Shown piece by piece: positions 1 through 7,659 of a DNA stretch of 64,000 bases. The notes beneath the pieces were generated by a model that was not told the origin of the DNA, did no database searches, and saw only the letters and a list, made by a program, of their open reading frames with translations. Positions within the stretch are counted from its first letter, which is position 1; every line of letters begins with the position of its first letter. This stretch comes from Ktedonobacteria bacterium brp13 (GTDB taxonomy: Bacteria > Chloroflexota > Ktedonobacteria > Ktedonobacterales > Ktedonobacteraceae). A program made the position numbers and the translations under genes. Location: the NCBI GenBank assembly GCA_015099395.1, contig AP024096.1:2790001-2854000 (forward strand), written 5' to 3'.

Positions 1-2
1 GC

Positions 3-899
3 CCGGTCGTCGCTACGCTGCATGCCTGTGAGCACCTCCTGATTGTCCCCTATGGTCTGCTGCACTATCTGCCATTCCATAGTCTCTATGATGGTGAGCA
101 CTTTCTTGTAGAATACGTCGAGGTATCGTATCTACCGGCTGCATCGCTACTCGACATCTGCCAGCAGCGAGGGGAGCGTGTAGGTCAGGCTATTCGGCAG
201 CAGGCATTGCAGGTTGCAGATTCGCTGGTGATGGGGCTCTCAGATGGTGGTCGGCTCGCGTATGCCGTACATGAGGCAGAGGTCGTGGCGGCGCAACTCG
301 ACGTCTATTGTTATCGCGATAAAGAAGCGACCTCACGGCTACTGGCGGGTCTGCAAGGTATCCCCACTCCGCTTGTTCCGAATAATCCTGGCGATGATCC
401 AGCTGTGACGCCGACGTCGCATGATGTTATGAGTGGTGGGCGTCCTGGGAGTCCACTGATACATATTGCGGCGCATGGTCTCTTCCGCCTGGATGCGCCC
501 AATTTTTCCTATATCAAGCTGGCCGATCGCCAGTTTAGCACCATCGAAGCCTTCAACCTGGATCTTACTGCCTGCTCATTGCTGGTACTGAGTGCCTGTG
601 AGACGGGTCGTGGGGTGATTGGTGGTCTGGATGAAGTGATTGGACTGGGGCGTGGCTTCCTCTATGCTGGAGCCGCCTCGCTACTGCCGACGCTTTGGAA
701 GGTCGATGACGCCAGTAGCGCCGAACTCATGGAGACCTTCTATCATAGCCTCCTGAGTGGCGCTACGAAAGCTGCCGCCCTGGCCCAGGCGCAGCGGACC
801 TTTATCGCGCATGCCCGTGAAACCCGGCACACGTTTTATCTCCATCCCTACTTCTGGGCTGCCTTCCACCTGATTGGAGATCCTGGACCGCTGGTATAG
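3..899 (+). CDS. CHAT-domain (caspase-like) protein, C-terminal part
   Basis: This is the 3' end of a gene that begins before the window; the reading frame is open from base 3. The protein carries a CHAT domain, a caspase-like cysteine peptidase fold of clan CD. The N-terminal visible part reads LLIVPYGLLHYLPFHSLYDG, the usual entry into the CHAT core. The likely catalytic His lies in HIAAHG (around bases 465-480) and the likely catalytic Cys in LLVLSACETG (around bases 577-606). The product ends in the family's typical AAFHLIGDPGP tail. CHAT proteins often have N-terminal TPR repeats, which would lie outside the window. CHAT proteases can be partners in defence or cell-death pathways, but nothing visible here assigns a substrate. 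Downstream there is only repeat DNA, so no operon partner can be named on this side. Confidence 0.9.
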   Translation, partial: PVVATLHACEHLLIVPYGLLHYLPFHSLYDGEHFLVEYVEVSYLPAASLLDICQQRGERVGQAIRQQALQVADSLVMGLSDGGRLAYAVHEAEVVAAQLDVYCYRDKEATSRLLAGLQGIPTPLVPNNPGDDPAVTPTSHDVMSGGRPGSPLIHIAAHGLFRLDAPNFSYIKLADRQFSTIEAFNLDLTACSLLVLSACETGRGVIGGLDEVIGLGRGFLYAGAASLLPTLWKVDDASSAELMETFYHSLLSGATKAAALAQAQRTFIAHARETRHTFYLHPYFWAAFHLIGDPGPLV

Positions 900-983
900 A
901 TGGAGCTAGCTACTACAGGCATTGCCAGAGAAACTTGCCGTTCGTACCATCTTCTGAGAGAAATGCAGTCCCTGCCTCCCTCT

Positions 984-1250
984 CTTCTGAAAATGGCGTT
1001 TTCATCCTGGGTGGTGAACCTTTTTCATGATGGTCTTTGAGGGCTCACCGATGTAGGTTTTTTGTGGGATAGGCCATGAAATCTCATCGCAGGCCGATGC
1101 AGACAGATGGGACGCCATGACGAATGCATCCTGTCACTTGCCAATAAAGTTCACTATCACCTGTAAAGTACGCTCAAACTCTTGTCCCCCTCTTTGAGGG
1201 GGGAGATAGCTTTAGCTATCGGGGGGAGCTATCCTTCACTTATGCTCTCG
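984..1250. repeat. Left half of a nested inverted-repeat element (GATAGC core)
   Basis: This half element has three parts. Bases 984-1041 match, in reverse complement, bases 50764-50823. From 1042 the end sequence GGCTCACCGATGTAGG starts, as in the complete element at 50241-50762. Bases 1185-1228 hold the core: a CCCCCTC-TTT-GAGGGGG hairpin followed by GATAGC-TTTA-GCTATC and a run of G. The matching right half is missing; after about 1340 the sequence changes to a half-end of the second (GTCGC) core family. The 420 bases between the CHAT gene and the IS contain no gene. Confidence 0.85.
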
Positions 1251-1338
1251 ATTATTATTCTACACTAAATAGTACTTTAGTCTCTCTAGCCTGTATTCCT
1301 CGTTTATAGACTATGCATGCTCAAGGGATAATTCGTGT

Positions 1339-1388
1339 AAGGTGATGGTTAACAACGTAATTCAAGAATCTACCCCCCCTGTCGCTGC
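1339..1388. repeat. Half-end of GTCGC-core repeat flanking the IS
   Basis: The stretch matches the inner arm of the GTCGC-core elements (for example 6309-6497), read in reverse complement, and breaks off in the middle of the core hairpin at GTCGCTGC. The IS terminal repeat starts at the next base. A mirror-image half-end, GCAGCGAC onward, begins directly after the IS at 2929. Confidence 0.75.
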
Positions 1389-2928
1389 TTTTCACGGGTA
1401 GGTATAATCTACGGTGGCTTGAGAGGCTCAGCGAGAGCATGTGGCAGAGGGAATATCGTGGACGAAGCCAATGAAGCGCACTGAGCTGGAGAAGAGCGTC
1501 GAGCCACCCGCTCCGTTTGACGAAGCTTTCGGGCCTCTCGATCGCGTTGATTTTCTGCATGCCAGAGACGGCGTTCCTCTCGGATCTGTTCACGTTCTTC
1601 ACTGGCTCGTTTACGCACCTCTCTTTTCTGGGCCAGTTCCTCCTGTTTCTGTTTGTCTTGTTGGAGGTGTTGCATGCGTTGTGCGGCTTGTTCTTATTGT
1701 ATGCGTTTGTGCTCGGCCTCACGTTCGCGTTGCTCACGCTCCACGTTCTGGGCGGCTCTGGCTCGACTGGCCTGTCGCTGCCGCTTGAGCCGTTCCAACA
1801 GACTGGGCTGCCGGTTTTCTGCTTCCTGCTGAGCCTTTCGCTGCCGCCGCTTCCGCTCATGTTTGTTCATCTCCTCCTTCTTCTTGCGTTTCTTGAGCCA
1901 ACAGTCCGCTGGCTTGTTGCGCGGATACGTCTGAGTGGGCCACGGTTCACTGATCACAAAACCCTGCGGCAGCGGTTCTCGCTGCAGCATCGCTGCGTGG
2001 ATGCTTTGCTGGCCTCGTATCAAACAGCTCTGCTCGCGTCCTCGCGGTCTCTGCCATGTTTTGGCAGGCCTGCCTCTTCGTCTGGGCGTCCATGTTTGCC
2101 GTGCTTTGCCCGCTCGCTTCTCTTGCTCTTGTGCATCTTCGAGCCCTCCCACCAGAACCGCGATCTGCATCGCCACCGCCATCACCAGCCAGAGCCGCTC
2201 TGCCCGCTTGGGATCAGTCATCTTCGTCTGTTCCCATCCCCACCCACCGCTTTTGTGATCTTTGTATTCCCCCTCTATCCAAAAGCGTTGAAAATACCAA
2301 CTCACGTTCGTCTGCTTGGCTGGCAGATCGGTGAGCACTGCGACAATTTCGTCATACCCTTTTTCCCAGCGGATAACAACGGTCCCCTCCACTTGCTCCC
2401 CATACTCACTCATTCAACACCGTAAACCGCTCATTCAGGCTACTGGCATCCAAGGCGAGCGCGAGTTCGTGTGGTCCTTGCCAATGGCGCAGGATGGCCG
2501 TCAGCAGGTCCCCGAAACACGATTGCACATCCACCGCTCGTCGTTGCTTGCCCCGTTTGGCCTCCGCTTCATAATAAAATTCTCGTATCCGTTGTCGCAG
2601 GCTTTCTTCAGACACCTGTTCGATCTTGGCAAGCCCGTGCGAGAACCGCGTGAGGCCACAGCCATTCACGGTGATAATCCCATAACTCATGAGCCCTAAA
2701 AGCCGAATGTGCGCCGTACTCAGACTCGGAACCAATGCAGCCACCTGCTTTTGCCACTCTGCTATGCTAGGAACAGAAGAAGACATCGCATCCTCCTTTG
2801 AGGAACTGAGTTTTTCGGTTTCTTCTTCTTTTTTCGGCTTTTTGGCGGCTTCCGACACCCTTATTCGTGTTTTTTCGTTCTTTTCTCCGCTCTACAGGCT
2901 CTTCCATTGACATACCTACCCGTGAAAA
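1389..2928 (-). mobile_element. Insertion sequence, IS4-like, defective
   Basis: Perfect 16-base terminal inverted repeats TTTTCACGGGTAGGTA lie at 1389-1404 and 2913-2928. The inverted match continues outward through GTCGCTGC and the C-run, giving 31 perfect bases per side (1374-1404 and 2913-2943). The outer part is shared with the GTCGC-core repeat elements. The unit is 1540 bases long and holds one minus-strand transposase gene that is broken in at least two places. No clear target-site duplication is visible because both flanks are repeat arms in opposite orientation. Confidence 0.8.
1409..2858 (-). pseudogene. DDE transposase (IS4-like), internally deleted
   Basis: The N-terminal part (2858 down to 2406) ends at the first catalytic aspartate motif, LALDASSLNERFTVL, followed by a premature stop. 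The next segment (2413 down to 1694) overlaps by 8 bases in another frame. It starts near the end of the catalytic core and carries the glutamate region RFWIEGEYKDHKSGGWGWE and MTDPKRAERLWL. The roughly 130 residues that normally lie between, including the second catalytic aspartate, are missing. A TAA at 1694-1696 interrupts the frame, which then stays open to 1409. The C-terminal third is an unusual Glu/Arg/Gln-rich coiled-coil-like tail. With the second Asp lost, the protein cannot be an active transposase by itself. Confidence 0.85.
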
Positions 2929-3165
2929 GCAGCGACAGGGGGGAGTAGATCCTCGAACTACGCTGTAATCCATCCTTAAACGTTTTCTATCACTTTAGTA
3001 TTCATGGTCTATAATCGATGATTACAGGCGATTGCTAGCTTTCTACTCCCCCCTGCCGCTATCGCGGCTTTCCCCCCTCAAAGAGGGAGGCGAGGCTTTA
3101 GTAACATTACCTGCTTTGGCGAGCATTTGTCGTTTTTCTTTTTCCAATTTCTCTGGTTAATGTGG
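2929..3165. repeat. GTCGC-core element plus AACCGGTGAA-type shell end
   Basis: Bases 2929-3087 are a GTCGC-core element lacking its outermost left hairpin half, which has been replaced by the IS. The right end reads CTCCCCCCTGCCGCTATCGC and CTCAAAGAGGG. Bases 3100-3165 continue as the right end of the larger shell also seen at 6500-6573 and, inverted, at 59396-59460 (CCAATTTCTCTGGTTAATG against CCAATTTCACCGGTTAATG). No gene lies here. Confidence 0.8.
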
Positions 3166-3227
3166 CTCTACCACTCACAAGATTCCTGTCTGATCGACGC
3201 TGTCAAATTGATATTATCCGCATGTAT

Positions 3228-3821
3228 CTATTTGTTAGCATCCTTCGTGCTCTCAGCGTGTGGCGTGTCAGAGCTGATTTCCTCCATTCTTTTAGGAAGC
3301 AAAGGGGCGAACATCTCTTGAATATGGAACTGGCGCGCGCCTACCAGATCCCAGGCACGTGCAATGCCATAGAGATAGATGATCACAAGTAGTATCGCAA
3401 GATTATAAAGAGCAAAAAGATCTCCAGGTGTTATGACTAAGCGTATTGCGTAGAAGAGTTCAATACTGAAGATGACAAGACTAACGAGGATAAAGAAAAC
3501 GCTCTTCAGTTTCTTCACCCCACTCTTAGAATCCCGTAACAGACTTACACCCATGATGATGGTGTTTATAAGTCCGATCGAACTCATTATGAGTGTGACT
3601 GTACCGATTGTTGCATCAGGCACAAGTGCTATTAACGAGATAACGAGCGGATTGAGTAATGCACTGTAAGAACTGGCAACCTGGGCCTGTCGCATCACAG
3701 AGGTATTTTCAGCGTTCGTGATTTCAGGCTTAATGGAGATTACAAGAAATATGAGGCCAAAAAGTGTTGCTCCGACACCGGCCATCACGGTAAAAAAGTT
3801 TGCGAAATCTGCTGGCACCAT
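3228..3821 (-). CDS. Predicted membrane protein, unknown family
   Basis: I do not recognise this family. The product of about 197 residues has around five hydrophobic segments, beginning with FFTVMAGVGATLFGLIFLV near the N-terminus and ending with LFALYNLAILLVIIYLYG. A charged cytoplasmic-type tail (RMEEISSDTPHAESTKDANK) follows. The ATG at 3821 is preferred to the upstream ATG at 3926 because AAAAGGATGG lies about 12 bases upstream and the first membrane segment then begins about ten residues in. The gene lies downstream of clpP on the same strand, with 150 bases between them, and ends next to the repeat element at 2929-3165. Confidence 0.65.
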   Translation of the reverse strand: MVPADFANFFTVMAGVGATLFGLIFLVISIKPEITNAENTSVMRQAQVASSYSALLNPLVISLIALVPDATIGTVTLIMSSIGLINTIIMGVSLLRDSKSGVKKLKSVFFILVSLVIFSIELFYAIRLVITPGDLFALYNLAILLVIIYLYGIARAWDLVGARQFHIQEMFAPLLPKRMEEISSDTPHAESTKDANK

Positions 3822-3970
3822 AGAATGATTCCATCCTTTTCTATGCGCTTTATCACTGATTATAGCATAATCAAGGGGAACTAAAGTACTGACAACACTA
3901 ACAAAAAAACGGTGCAGAGAAATCACTGCACCGCTCTATCGTCTTCGCTCAGCCAGGCGTAGTATACACG

Positions 3971-4591
3971 CTACTTTGCAAGTTGCTCGTACTGCTTACG
4001 ATCCGTCAGTGGCAGCACTTCATCGATAATACCGTACGCCACAGCCTGCTCAGGACTCATAAAGTAGTCGCGCTCGGTATCGACACGAATACGCTCCAGG
4101 GGCTGACCGGTATGTTCGTGGATAATGTCGTTCATCACGTCGCGTGTATGCAACATCTCACGTGCATGGATATCGATATCGGTCGCCTGACCACCAGCGC
4201 CGTTCGGTACCAACGGCTGGTGCATATGGATGCGTGCATGTGGTAGCGCTCGGCGACGCCCCTTGTCACCTGCCAGCAGCAGAATCGTGCCGAAGCTATA
4301 CGCATAGCCAACGCAGGTCGTCGCAATCGGACAGGGCAGCGAGCGCATCGTATCGTAGATAGCGAGGCCAGCCGCGATCACTCCACCCGGCGACGTAATA
4401 TACAGATTGATCTCACGCTCAGAATTTTCTGAGGCCAGATACAGCAGCTGCGCCACAATGACGTTCGCCATCGTATCCTCAACCTGTCCACTGACCATAA
4501 TAATGCGCTCACGTAACAATCTCGAATAGATGTCGTATGCGCGCTCACCACGATTCGTCGTTTCTAATACGGTTGGTACCATTACACTCAT
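3971..4591 (-). CDS. clpP: ATP-dependent Clp protease proteolytic subunit
   Basis: ClpP is the serine peptidase ring of the cytoplasmic Clp protease and works with ClpX or ClpC ATPases. The product has 206 residues, a normal family length. Visible features are the oxyanion-loop region [16 protein letters not shown], the nucleophile region [19 protein letters not shown] (Ser in YSF, where most ClpPs have ASMGA), the catalytic His in RIHMHQPL and the Asp in [19 protein letters not shown]. The ATG at 4591 is chosen because AGAGAGGA sits 9 bases upstream; the ATG at 4600 would touch that site. A ClgR-like regulator is encoded 0.6 kb upstream, divergent from a small gene between them. Several Chloroflexota carry more than one clpP, so this may be a paralogue with a specialised Ser loop. 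Confidence 0.93.
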   Translation of the reverse strand: MSVMVPTVLETTNRGERAYDIYSRLLRERIIMVSGQVEDTMANVIVAQLLYLASENSEREINLYITSPGGVIAAGLAIYDTMRSLPCPIATTCVGYAYSFGTILLLAGDKGRRRALPHARIHMHQPLVPNGAGGQATDIDIHAREMLHTRDVMNDIIHEHTGQPLERIRVDTERDYFMSPEQAVAYGIIDEVLPLTDRKQYEQLAK

Positions 4592-4634
4592 AGCAGACAT
4601 TCCTCTCTGATAACTTCTAGTACACATGTATATC

Positions 4635-4658
4635 AATAACTATTGCAATAACTATTGC
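4635..4658. promoter_or_regulatory. Tandem 12-base repeat upstream of clpP
   Basis: AATAACTATTGC occurs twice head to tail (4635-4646 and 4647-4658), 44-67 bases upstream of the clpP start. Read on the clpP strand it contains GCAATA-GT-TATTGC, an inverted repeat. It is a plausible protein-binding site in the clpP promoter. The binding protein is unknown. Confidence 0.45.
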
Positions 4659-4702
4659 TAGACAGACAGTTCGTAATGCAACAGCGACTGGTAGCAGGAC
4701 AA

Positions 4703-4996
4703 CTACTTCTTCTTCTCTTCCTGTTGTGCCTGGCGCGTAAAGTAATAATGGACAAGTGAACTGTGCTCACGCGTCCGTGTATCTACTACCGCTACCAGTA
4801 TCCAGCCCTCACTCCCTAATGCGTTCAGTTGCGCCTCATCGGGCAACGCTTGCTCGGCACTATCGATGGTCAATACGTGGTATTCCCAGGGCAGCCTTTG
4901 CGCTGGCACGTGCTCATAGACCATCGGAATAGGAAAGCTTGACTGCCCCTCCTGATGAGCAGACAGCATTGTGCGAGAAGGTCGTTCGAAAATCAT
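4703..4996 (-). CDS. Small conserved-looking protein, DUF4177-like
   Basis: The 97-residue product has no membrane segment. Its core, WEYHVLTIDSAEQ followed by LNALGSEGWILVAVV, resembles the short DUF4177-type fold (a Trp-Glu-Tyr strand, then LN.LG.EGW.LV). The C-terminus is rich in Gln, Glu and Lys. The start is supported by AAGGAG ten bases upstream (AAGGAGATAGAAAAG, then ATG). It lies between clpP (same strand, 111 bases away) and the divergent ClgR-like gene, and shares the intergenic region that holds the two operator-like palindromes. Its function is unknown. Confidence 0.7.
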   Translation of the reverse strand: MIFERPSRTMLSAHQEGQSSFPIPMVYEHVPAQRLPWEYHVLTIDSAEQALPDEAQLNALGSEGWILVAVVDTRTREHSSLVHYYFTRQAQQEEKKK

Positions 4997-5084
4997 CTTT
5001 TCTATCTCCTTGTAGCTTGTTCACAACATAACTTTGTGTTATCTTGAATATAGCAGGCTCATAGCCTTTACCGATAGAGAAAAT

Positions 5085-5130
5085 CTATGCTAACAGCATA
5101 TCTTTCAAAAAACCTATGCCATGAGCATAG
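5085..5130. promoter_or_regulatory. Two CTATGC-N5-GCATA palindromes (ClgR-like operators)
   Basis: Site 1 is CTATGC-TAACA-GCATAT (5085-5101). Site 2 is CTATGC-CATGA-GCATAG (5114-5130), a perfect inverted repeat. Their centres are 29 bases apart. They lie in the divergent intergenic region between the small gene starting at 4996 and the XRE gene starting at 5171. The half-site spacing of five bases is that of known ClgR sites (CGC-N5-GCG), so autoregulation by the adjacent regulator is the simplest reading. Confidence 0.6.
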
Positions 5131-5170
5131 AATGAGCAGAGCTATACACGACTCTAGAAAGAAGATAAAG

Positions 5171-5740
5171 ATGGCAGACCTACAAGAGATCATCGGGCGT
5201 GTTGTACGTCAGGAACGGCAGAGCCGGAATCTGACGATCAAGGGATTGGGTACCAAAGCGGGTCTCTCGGAGATCTATGTTGGGGAGATCGAACGTGGGC
5301 AGAAATATCCGTCCGCTAAGGTATTGGAGAGCCTGGCAGGCGCGCTCGATCTGGATATCTCTGAACTGCTGGAATTGGTAGCCGACGAGATCAGACGCGA
5401 GCGCGAGCCACAATACGTCAGTGCCATCGGCATCTCACTCCCCAGGAGTGGACAACCACGCCGCGATGTTTTCCGTAATATCGTAAATATGCTGGAAGAT
5501 GATGACTTCTCCAGTGTCGCAAACTTCAGTGCCTTCTTGCTTGCTCAACACAAAGTAGAGGAATTGCATGATAACTTCAGCAATAGAGCAGACTACAGTG
5601 ACTTCTTGCGTCTGGCAGAAGAAGTGAAGAGCGATGGAGAGAGCTTGCGTTTGCCTGAGGAAGAAGCAGAGAAGAGCGATGGAGAGAGCTTGCGTTTGCC
5701 TGAGGAAGAAGCAGAGAAGAGCGATGGAGCAAGTCAGTAA
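5171..5740 (+). CDS. XRE-family regulator, ClgR-like, with C-terminal repeats
   Basis: The 189-residue protein begins with an XRE helix-turn-helix (roughly residues 8-65). GLGTKAGLSEIYVGEIERGQ is followed by KYPSAKVLESLAGALDLDIS. The IYVGEIERGQKYPS recognition helix and the following LEL..DEI are close in form to actinobacterial ClgR, the activator of clp genes, and clpP lies 0.6 kb away. The ATG at 5171 is chosen because the HTH then starts at the usual position; the upstream ATGs would add 28 unconserved residues overlapping the operators. The C-terminus consists of a 45-base tandem repeat (see separate entry) encoding SDGESLRLPEEEAEK. It could instead be a generic XRE repressor; the ClgR link rests on sequence form and neighbourhood. 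Confidence 0.8.
   Translation: MADLQEIIGRVVRQERQSRNLTIKGLGTKAGLSEIYVGEIERGQKYPSAKVLESLAGALDLDISELLELVADEIRREREPQYVSAIGISLPRSGQPRRDVFRNIVNMLEDDDFSSVANFSAFLLAQHKVEELHDNFSNRADYSDFLRLAEEVKSDGESLRLPEEEAEKSDGESLRLPEEEAEKSDGASQ
5628..5737 (+). repeat. 45-base in-frame tandem repeat in regulator tail
   Basis: A 45-base unit encoding KSDGESLRLPEEEAE is present twice (5628-5672 and 5673-5717), followed by a partial third copy that ends in the stop codon. The two full copies look identical at the DNA level, so the expansion is recent and copy number may vary between strains. Confidence 0.9.
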
Positions 5741-5899
5741 TCAGGGGAAAGTTGGCGTGGGCAAGGCGACTACTAAAGACGTTTTTGAAGGGTACAAATC
5801 TCATGTCCCTCGTTGGTTAATATCTTTTGTAGTCGCCTTGAGAAAAGTATATGTCGATCATTTTATGTTGTCAAGAACCATAAGAAAGAAGAGCCAGGG

Positions 5900-6136
5900 G
5901 TGAAAAAGCAGTTTGTATTTTCGTTGATGGACAAGGCTACTGCCAGGGCTATCCAGGCATGCCTCGATTTCGCACGGCAAGAGTTTACGCCGCAGCACTT
6001 CCTGCTCTACGTCTTTCCCTGGAACAAGCGCGCTATCCGTGTCTACGAGCGCGTAGGCTTCCAACCTGTACGCAGCTACGTACAGCGCAACAGCGATGGT
6101 GGGCATGAGTTTGTAGAGATGTCCCGCGATGTGTAG
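5900..6136 (+). pseudogene. GNAT acetyltransferase, C-terminal fragment
   Basis: Only the last 65 residues or so of a GNAT N-acetyltransferase remain. AIQACLDFARQEFTPQHFLL is followed by VFPWNKRAIRVYERVGFQPV, the typical C-terminal strand with the Asn-x-x-Ala-x-x-x-Tyr-x-x-x-Gly-Phe motif. The acetyl-CoA binding loop and the N-terminal half are absent. A GTG at 5900 could start translation, but the product would lack the cofactor site. The DNA upstream (5741-5899) shows no further GNAT sequence, and the stop is followed at once by a repeat-element end. Confidence 0.7.
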
Positions 6137-6172
6137 CTGGGTAGAGCCCCGCTAAGCGGTGAAATTGGGGGA
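6131..6172. repeat. Solitary AACCGGTGAA-type shell end
   Basis: The stretch reads GGTAGAGCCCCGCTAAGCGG and then TGAAATTGGGGGAAAGG. This matches the end of the larger element at 59396-59430 (GGTAGAGCCGCATTAACCGG, then TGAAATTGGGAAAAG). It lies directly behind the GNAT fragment and 36 bases before a second, complete element. Confidence 0.65.
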
Positions 6173-6207
6173 AAGGATTGAAAAAAATGACGCATCTTGG
6201 CATGATG

Positions 6208-6573
6208 GTAGAACAACACTAACCGGTGAAGTTTTTTTAACAACCTTCACAATAAAATCTCTGGCACCAAAAAGTAGGAATTCACAGGAAAAGATGGTAA
6301 TACCCCTGCCTCCCTCTTTGAGGGGGGATGTCGCCGCAGCGACAGGGGGGAGTAAATCCTCGAATTACGCTGTTAACCATCACTCTACGCGGATTATCTC
6401 TTTAGCATTTGTAGTCTGTAATCGAGGATTACAGGTAATTGCTAGCTTTCTACTCCCCCCTGCCGCTAAGGCGGCTTTCCCCCCTCAAAGAGGGAGGCAG
6501 GCATTGGCAACGTTACATAATTTTTCAGGCATTTACCGTTTTTTCTTTTCCCAATTTCACCGGTTAATGCGGC
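6208..6573. mobile_element. Complete nested MITE-like element (366 bp)
   Basis: The element has imperfect terminal inverted repeats: AACCGGTGAA near 6221-6230 on the left, TTCACCGGTT near 6556-6565 on the right. Nested inside is a GTCGC-core element (6309-6497) with CCTCTTTGAGG hairpins at both ends, a GTCGCCGCAGCGAC hairpin on the left and a CCGCTAAGGCGG hairpin on the right. It encodes no protein. A second copy in the opposite orientation occupies 59396-59761 with the same nested layout. The right end abuts a decapitated histidine kinase. Confidence 0.85.
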
Positions 6574-6807
6574 AGTGGTATCGCAGCAGAAGATCTGCCG
6601 CATGTCTTTGAAAAGTTCTATCACGGCACACCACAACCTGGCGACAAAGCCCATAAGGCGATTGGCCTTGGCCTCTATATCTGTAAACTATTTGTTGAGA
6701 AACACGGAGGCACAATTACCATCCAGAACCATCCAGCCGCTGGCTGCGAGGTTACCGTGTGTGTGCCGACAACTATGGCTGACGCGCTAGCTTCCTTTCC
6801 TGCATAA
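6571..6807 (+). pseudogene. Sensor histidine kinase, C-terminal ATPase fragment
   Basis: The frame opens exactly at the right end of the MITE-like element and ends at TAA 6805-6807. It encodes the end of a HATPase_c domain. GSGIAAEDLPHVFEKFYHG is the G1/F-box region, where the Asp and the residues before it are cut off. IGLGLYICKLFVEKHGG is the G2 box, followed by ITIQNHPAAGCEVTVCVP, the last strand. The dimerisation/phosphoacceptor domain, the N box and all sensor sequence are missing, so this is a remnant. No response regulator gene remains nearby. Confidence 0.85.
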
Positions 6808-7010
6808 GGAAGCTATCATAGTGGTGACCCGATCCAGGCTCTATTGCTTCGAGAAGGTTTCATTGAGGGGATCAGATGGTGCCCTGGTTTGTCCAGGGAA
6901 GTAGTAGTAGGGTAGACACCACCCATTTATATCCCGCCACACGCGGCACTTCATTTTTAAGAGCGTTGCCCAACACGAATCATCACCCCAACGGTTGACC
7001 CGCGAAAGCA

Positions 7011-7055
7011 GAGAGCAAGAAAGGCAAACATGAAGCGCTCACTTTTCTTGCTCTC
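7011..7055. terminator. Hairpin after the 7082-7561 gene
   Basis: Arms GAGAGCAAGAAA (7011-7022) and TTTCTTGCTCTC (7044-7055) pair perfectly over 12 bases. The hairpin lies 27-71 bases past the stop codon of the minus-strand gene. No clear U-run follows, so intrinsic termination is only probable. Bases 6808-7010 show nothing else I can name. Confidence 0.5.
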
Positions 7056-7081
7056 CCCCTGGTGGGGTCTTGAATTATCCG

Positions 7082-7561
7082 TTATTTCCCTCTGGCCAGA
7101 CCAAGACTATAGGTCACCATGGCGAGAATAAAACCAACGGACATCAACATGGAGCTGAAGTCTTGATTGTAGTTCAAAAAGCTCCCGCCATTAAAACCTG
7201 CCCCCAGCACCCCGATGAGCCCAATACTCGCCACGACAATCCAGCCCCCCTTCCGCGCAACAATGGCAGCGAGCAGCAGGGCAATAGTCAAAACGACCAG
7301 CATCAGTCCCAGGCTGGCATGCAAGAGTAACAACAAGGGAGAGGAAGCGGAAGTCACTGCCCACTTCACGCTCTGAAAAACTCCCGAGAAATATTCGGGG
7401 GGATTGGCCCCTGGATGATTGCTGGGAATGGTGACAAACAGGTTGACCGCCATCCCGAGTAAAAATTGCGCGGTGAGGATAACGAGGATAACGACAGTTA
7501 GCCCACGCAAGCGTGGCGATGTTACACTTCGAACGCTAAGATCAGGATACGTGTTCACCAT
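7082..7561 (-). CDS. Predicted four-helix membrane protein
   Basis: The 159-residue product has about four hydrophobic helices: GLTVVILVILTAQFLLGMAV, LLLLLHASLGLMLVVLTIAL, WIVVASIGLIGVLGAGF and a last one near SMLMSVGFILAMVTYS. A Pro/Asn-rich extracytoplasmic loop (TIPSNHPGANPPEYFSG) follows helix 1. I do not recognise the family; the layout recalls small membrane proteins with a haem-free cytochrome b561-like arrangement, but no conserved His pairs are visible. AAGGAG lies about ten bases before the ATG, a strong start. It stands alone, with decayed genes on both sides. Confidence 0.7.
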   Translation of the reverse strand: MVNTYPDLSVRSVTSPRLRGLTVVILVILTAQFLLGMAVNLFVTIPSNHPGANPPEYFSGVFQSVKWAVTSASSPLLLLLHASLGLMLVVLTIALLLAAIVARKGGWIVVASIGLIGVLGAGFNGGSFLNYNQDFSSMLMSVGFILAMVTYSLGLARGK

Positions 7562-7659
7562 AAGAGTTTCTCCTTACTACAAGAAGTGATCGACAAAAAG
7601 GGGACCTGGCAAGAAGCACAAGCATCACCTTATGGTAATACCACACGCTATGTATCTTT

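Noticed and set aside
1517..2425. Long plus-strand reading frame of 302 codons across the IS
   Set aside because: It is the reverse shadow of the transposase gene; the minus strand carries recognisable DDE motifs, and the plus-strand product is low-complexity Leu/Pro/Ser.
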